8,514 nt of DNA from Candidatus Schekmanbacteria bacterium (GTDB lineage Bacteria > Schekmanbacteria > GWA2-38-11 > J061): assembly GCA_003695725.1 (NCBI GenBank), contig RFHX01000153.1:1-8514 (forward strand), in the 5' to 3' direction. A model generated the notes under the pieces. The model made no database searches and was not told the origin of the DNA. It saw only the letters and a program-made list of their open reading frames with translations. Shown in pieces: positions 6,318-8,514 of the stretch. Within the stretch, counting starts at the first letter, position 1. The number at the start of each line of letters is the position of its first letter. The position numbers were made by a program, and so were the translations under genes.

Positions 6318-7370
6318 ATGAAAGCGCTATATGCAAGATTGAGCGATTCGAAGTTTATCATTGAAGATATTCCTCGTCCAAAAGCAGGAAAAACCCCCTA
6401 CTCCCCTGAAGATGTTATCGTAAAGGTTGAATATTGTGGAATCTGCGGCACCGAATTGATGCTGTATAGGAAAGGATTTCCAAAGGGAGTAATAAATAGG
6501 GAAAAGGTTGGGCTTGGCCATGAGTTTTCAGGTATCGTAGAAGAGGTTGGCAGTGCAGTAGAAAATATCAAAAAAGGGGACAGAGTCGTAGGAGAAGTTA
6601 CAACTAATCCCTGCGGTAAATGTATCTTCTGTCAAGACGGCAAAAACAACTTCTGTCCCACAGCAGGTGCATATATGCTGGAACAGGGAGCATACAGTGA
6701 ATATCTGCCAATTCCAGCAAAGAATCTTCATATTATTCCTGACAATGTATCCCTAAAGTCAGCCGCAATGTGTCAGCCGTTGAGTCTTTCTGTAAATGCA
6801 TTAAAAGTCGTGGGAAAAATAAAAGAAGGTGAAAGCATTGCCATAATAGGTCCCGGACCGATTGGACTTCTTATGCTAATACTTGCTCGATATTACGGCG
6901 CTGGAAAAATTTTTGTTGTTGGGCTCACAAAAGATGAAAAACGCCTCAAACTTGCAAAATCATTAGGCGCTGATTTTATTTTCACAGCTGACAAAGATGA
7001 TGCGCAGAAAGAAATAAAAAAGCAAACCAATGGATTCGGTGCAGATATTGTTGTGGAGATAGCAGGTGCAGCAGAAGCAGTCAAGTCCGCTTTCAAAATA
7101 GTTAGAAACTGCGGACGAATCGTATTGACCGGAGCTGGCTATGAACCTTTTGAGATTTCACTTGCAGACGAAGTTATGATAAGACAGCTATCGGTGCTTG
7201 GATGTCGTGGTGACCCCACTCCCTGCTGGAATGAAGCAATTGATATACTTGCAACCGGGAAAATTGATATTGAGCCAATTGTAAGCCATATTCTCCCATT
7301 AGAAAAATGGGAAGAAGGATTTAAGCTCTCGATGAGCGGAGAATCGTTGAAGGTGCTGATTAAACCCTGA
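6318..7370 (+). CDS. Zinc-dependent medium-chain dehydrogenase (alcohol/sorbitol/threonine dehydrogenase-like)
   Basis: This 350-residue protein is a full-length medium-chain dehydrogenase that would interconvert an alcohol or polyol and a carbonyl compound. Catalytic zinc residues are Cys40 (YCGICGTE) and His68-Glu69 (GLGHEFSG). The structural zinc lobe is complete, with Cys99, 102, 105 and 113. The Rossmann domain carries GPGPIG (178-183). The acidic residue that normally ends the second strand is Gly202 in VVGLTKDEKR, followed by Thr204-Lys205, which favours NADP(H) over NAD(H); that is inference. The position usually held by Glu in EPL is Gln153 in MCQPLSLSV, with Cys152 next to it, a departure from sorbitol dehydrogenase-type zinc sites. 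The gene starts 5 bases after the Mo/W enzyme stop with AGGA 8 bases upstream, so it is the last gene of the operon. It probably makes or consumes the carbonyl intermediate of the pathway. Confidence 0.9.
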   Translation: MKALYARLSDSKFIIEDIPRPKAGKTPYSPEDVIVKVEYCGICGTELMLYRKGFPKGVINREKVGLGHEFSGIVEEVGSAVENIKKGDRVVGEVTTNPCGKCIFCQDGKNNFCPTAGAYMLEQGAYSEYLPIPAKNLHIIPDNVSLKSAAMCQPLSLSVNALKVVGKIKEGESIAIIGPGPIGLLMLILARYYGAGKIFVVGLTKDEKRLKLAKSLGADFIFTADKDDAQKEIKKQTNGFGADIVVEIAGAAEAVKSAFKIVRNCGRIVLTGAGYEPFEISLADEVMIRQLSVLGCRGDPTPCWNEAIDILATGKIDIEPIVSHILPLEKWEEGFKLSMSGESLKVLIKP

Positions 7371-7393
7371 AGAATTTTAATACTACATTCCAT

Positions 7394-7424
7394 TTATCAA
7401 ATATTTTAGATAATTTTTGTTTTT
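7394..7424 (+). terminator. Weak AT-rich candidate terminator of the operon
   Basis: TTATC (7394-7398) pairs with GATAA (7409-7413) across a 10-base loop and is followed by TTTTTGTTTTT. The T-run is convincing but the 5-bp stem is AT-rich and weak. It is the only terminator-like element in the 70-base convergent gap, and I saw none for the opposite strand. Confidence 0.35.
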
Positions 7425-7440
7425 AGGAATTTTTCTATAA

Positions 7441-8493
7441 TTACTCGGTTTGTTTTTTCCCGAAAACAAAATCAAGATGCCATATTTTTTCAGCTTTTGT
7501 TCCAAGATACCAGAAACTCAACGCAAGGATGGCAAAAAATATAGCTTTATGAAGACTATCCCAAAAGTACTCAAAAAAACGCGTATATAAGTTGAGAAAT
7601 AAATATGTTATACCAAAACCTCTTGTCATAGCATCATCGTTTTTCAGTCCATAATAAATCGAGGCAATAGCTGCAACTCCAAACAATATCGACCAATAGA
7701 ACAATTCTATCTGTTTGACTTTCTCCCATTCATCTATGGATCCATAGTTGCCGAATATTGACAGAATCCATAATGCATTGAATAAATAGAGCAGTCCCAT
7801 TATTCTCGTTGACTTTAAAAAATCTTTGGATATCTGCCATTTGCCGAATAAACCGCTAACAGCAGTGAGGACAAGCCCAAAAAGAACAAAACGCAAAGGG
7901 TAATTCATACCAAGATAATATGCCTTCCATTCAGAAACATAACCTGTTTCAGCACCGAACCATCCTCCTAATGAAAGGAGCGAAAAAATCCACACGAGTT
8001 TTGAAGGAAAGAGCAAACCAAGAATTCCATATACTATTGCGAGAAGCAAAATAAGCAAGGAGAAATGTCCGCTTCCAGTATCCAACGCTTTGCCAAGACA
8101 TGCAACTGAAAGCGCCGTCGTAAATACACCGAGAAAAAAAATTGCTTCGTTGCTAAAAACTTTTTCCGGCCACTTTTCCTTTCTTTTAATGCCATAATTA
8201 TAAATCAAAGCAGCAATCAACGCCGCAAACAGTGCTTTTACAAAATAGGAAACATCAAATAATGTAAATAACAGTTCTACCAAGAAATCATCGGTAACAA
8301 TTGCACATATCGAGGTTATGATACAAATGATTGCCACCCAAAAAGAATACTTTGCCAACCTTTTCCAATCAAATGACGATACCTCGAAACTTTCTATAAG
8401 CATCTTGCCCTGATCTTTGGAAATGAGATTTTCCTCAACCCATTTTTCTATTGCCGATGTCAATATCTGTGCATTCTTTTTTGAGAGCTTCAT
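7441..8493 (-). CDS. DUF2157-like polytopic membrane protein
   Basis: This 350-residue protein resembles the DUF2157 predicted membrane proteins, whose function is unknown. The first 45 residues are a soluble N-terminal region (AIEKWVEENLISKDQGKML) of the type seen in DUF2157, where a W...G/N-Is..qa pattern precedes the membrane part. About nine or ten hydrophobic segments follow, roughly at 46-66, 80-100, 115-135, 143-162, 166-185, 198-215, 229-247, 264-282, 290-305 and 315-331, with a charged C-terminal tail (FGKKQTE). The ATG at 8493 is preferred, with AAGG 12 bases upstream; the TTG at 8505 would directly abut that AAGG, leaving no room for a ribosome site. The gene is convergent with the operon and probably unrelated to it. 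Its promoter lies beyond the right edge. The membrane call is firm and the family moderately so. Confidence 0.7.
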   Translation of the reverse strand: MKLSKKNAQILTSAIEKWVEENLISKDQGKMLIESFEVSSFDWKRLAKYSFWVAIICIITSICAIVTDDFLVELLFTLFDVSYFVKALFAALIAALIYNYGIKRKEKWPEKVFSNEAIFFLGVFTTALSVACLGKALDTGSGHFSLLILLLAIVYGILGLLFPSKLVWIFSLLSLGGWFGAETGYVSEWKAYYLGMNYPLRFVLFGLVLTAVSGLFGKWQISKDFLKSTRIMGLLYLFNALWILSIFGNYGSIDEWEKVKQIELFYWSILFGVAAIASIYYGLKNDDAMTRGFGITYLFLNLYTRFFEYFWDSLHKAIFFAILALSFWYLGTKAEKIWHLDFVFGKKQTE

Positions 8494-8514
8494 ATAATAT
8501 ATCAACCTTATGGA

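Noticed and set aside
7441-7475. TCGG/CCGA hairpin at the end of the membrane protein gene as its terminator
   Set aside because: The stem is only 4 bp with an 11-base loop, lies inside the coding sequence and has no T-run after it on the minus strand.

Overview
The window is AT-rich chromosomal sequence from what is probably an anaerobic or microaerobic bacterium. The evidence is a cytoplasmic molybdenum/tungsten-bis-pterin enzyme, two flavin reductase-type proteins, a CbiX-type chelatase and Shine-Dalgarno sequences ahead of most genes. The lineage cannot be fixed from the sequence. The mix would suit a deltaproteobacterial-like group or an uncultured candidate phylum, but that is inference. 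I see no mobile elements, CRISPR array, tRNA or rRNA.

Layout, left to right. Positions 1-298 hold no convincing gene. A strong rho-independent terminator (299-331, minus strand) ends a CbiX/ferrochelatase-superfamily gene (351-842, minus). A divergent intergenic region (843-1051) carries candidate promoters for both directions and a perfect short palindrome. From 1052 to 7370 there are five tightly packed plus-strand genes: a flavoredoxin-type flavin reductase, an acetolactate-synthase-like thiamine diphosphate (ThDP) enzyme, a two-domain PCP_red/flavodoxin-fold protein with a four-cysteine motif, a DMSO-reductase-family molybdopterin oxidoreductase, and a zinc-dependent medium-chain dehydrogenase. 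A short AT-rich region separates this run from a convergent minus-strand gene for a polytopic DUF2157-like membrane protein (7441-8493).

The five genes look like one transcription unit: one overlaps its neighbour by 14 bp, two gaps are 5 and 32 bp, and one is 53 bp after start correction. Together they encode a C-C bond making or breaking ThDP enzyme, a Mo/W enzyme, a zinc alcohol/polyol-type dehydrogenase and two flavoproteins that could carry electrons. I read this as an uncharacterised anaerobic catabolic or redox module acting on a hydroxy/oxo compound. The substrate cannot be told from the sequence. The most unusual parts are the PCP_red domain (normally the C-terminal piece of the dark-operative protochlorophyllide reductase B subunit) fused to an iron-sulfur-flavoprotein-like domain, and a stand-alone soluble Mo/W enzyme with a probable Cys metal ligand and no obvious electron-transfer subunit.
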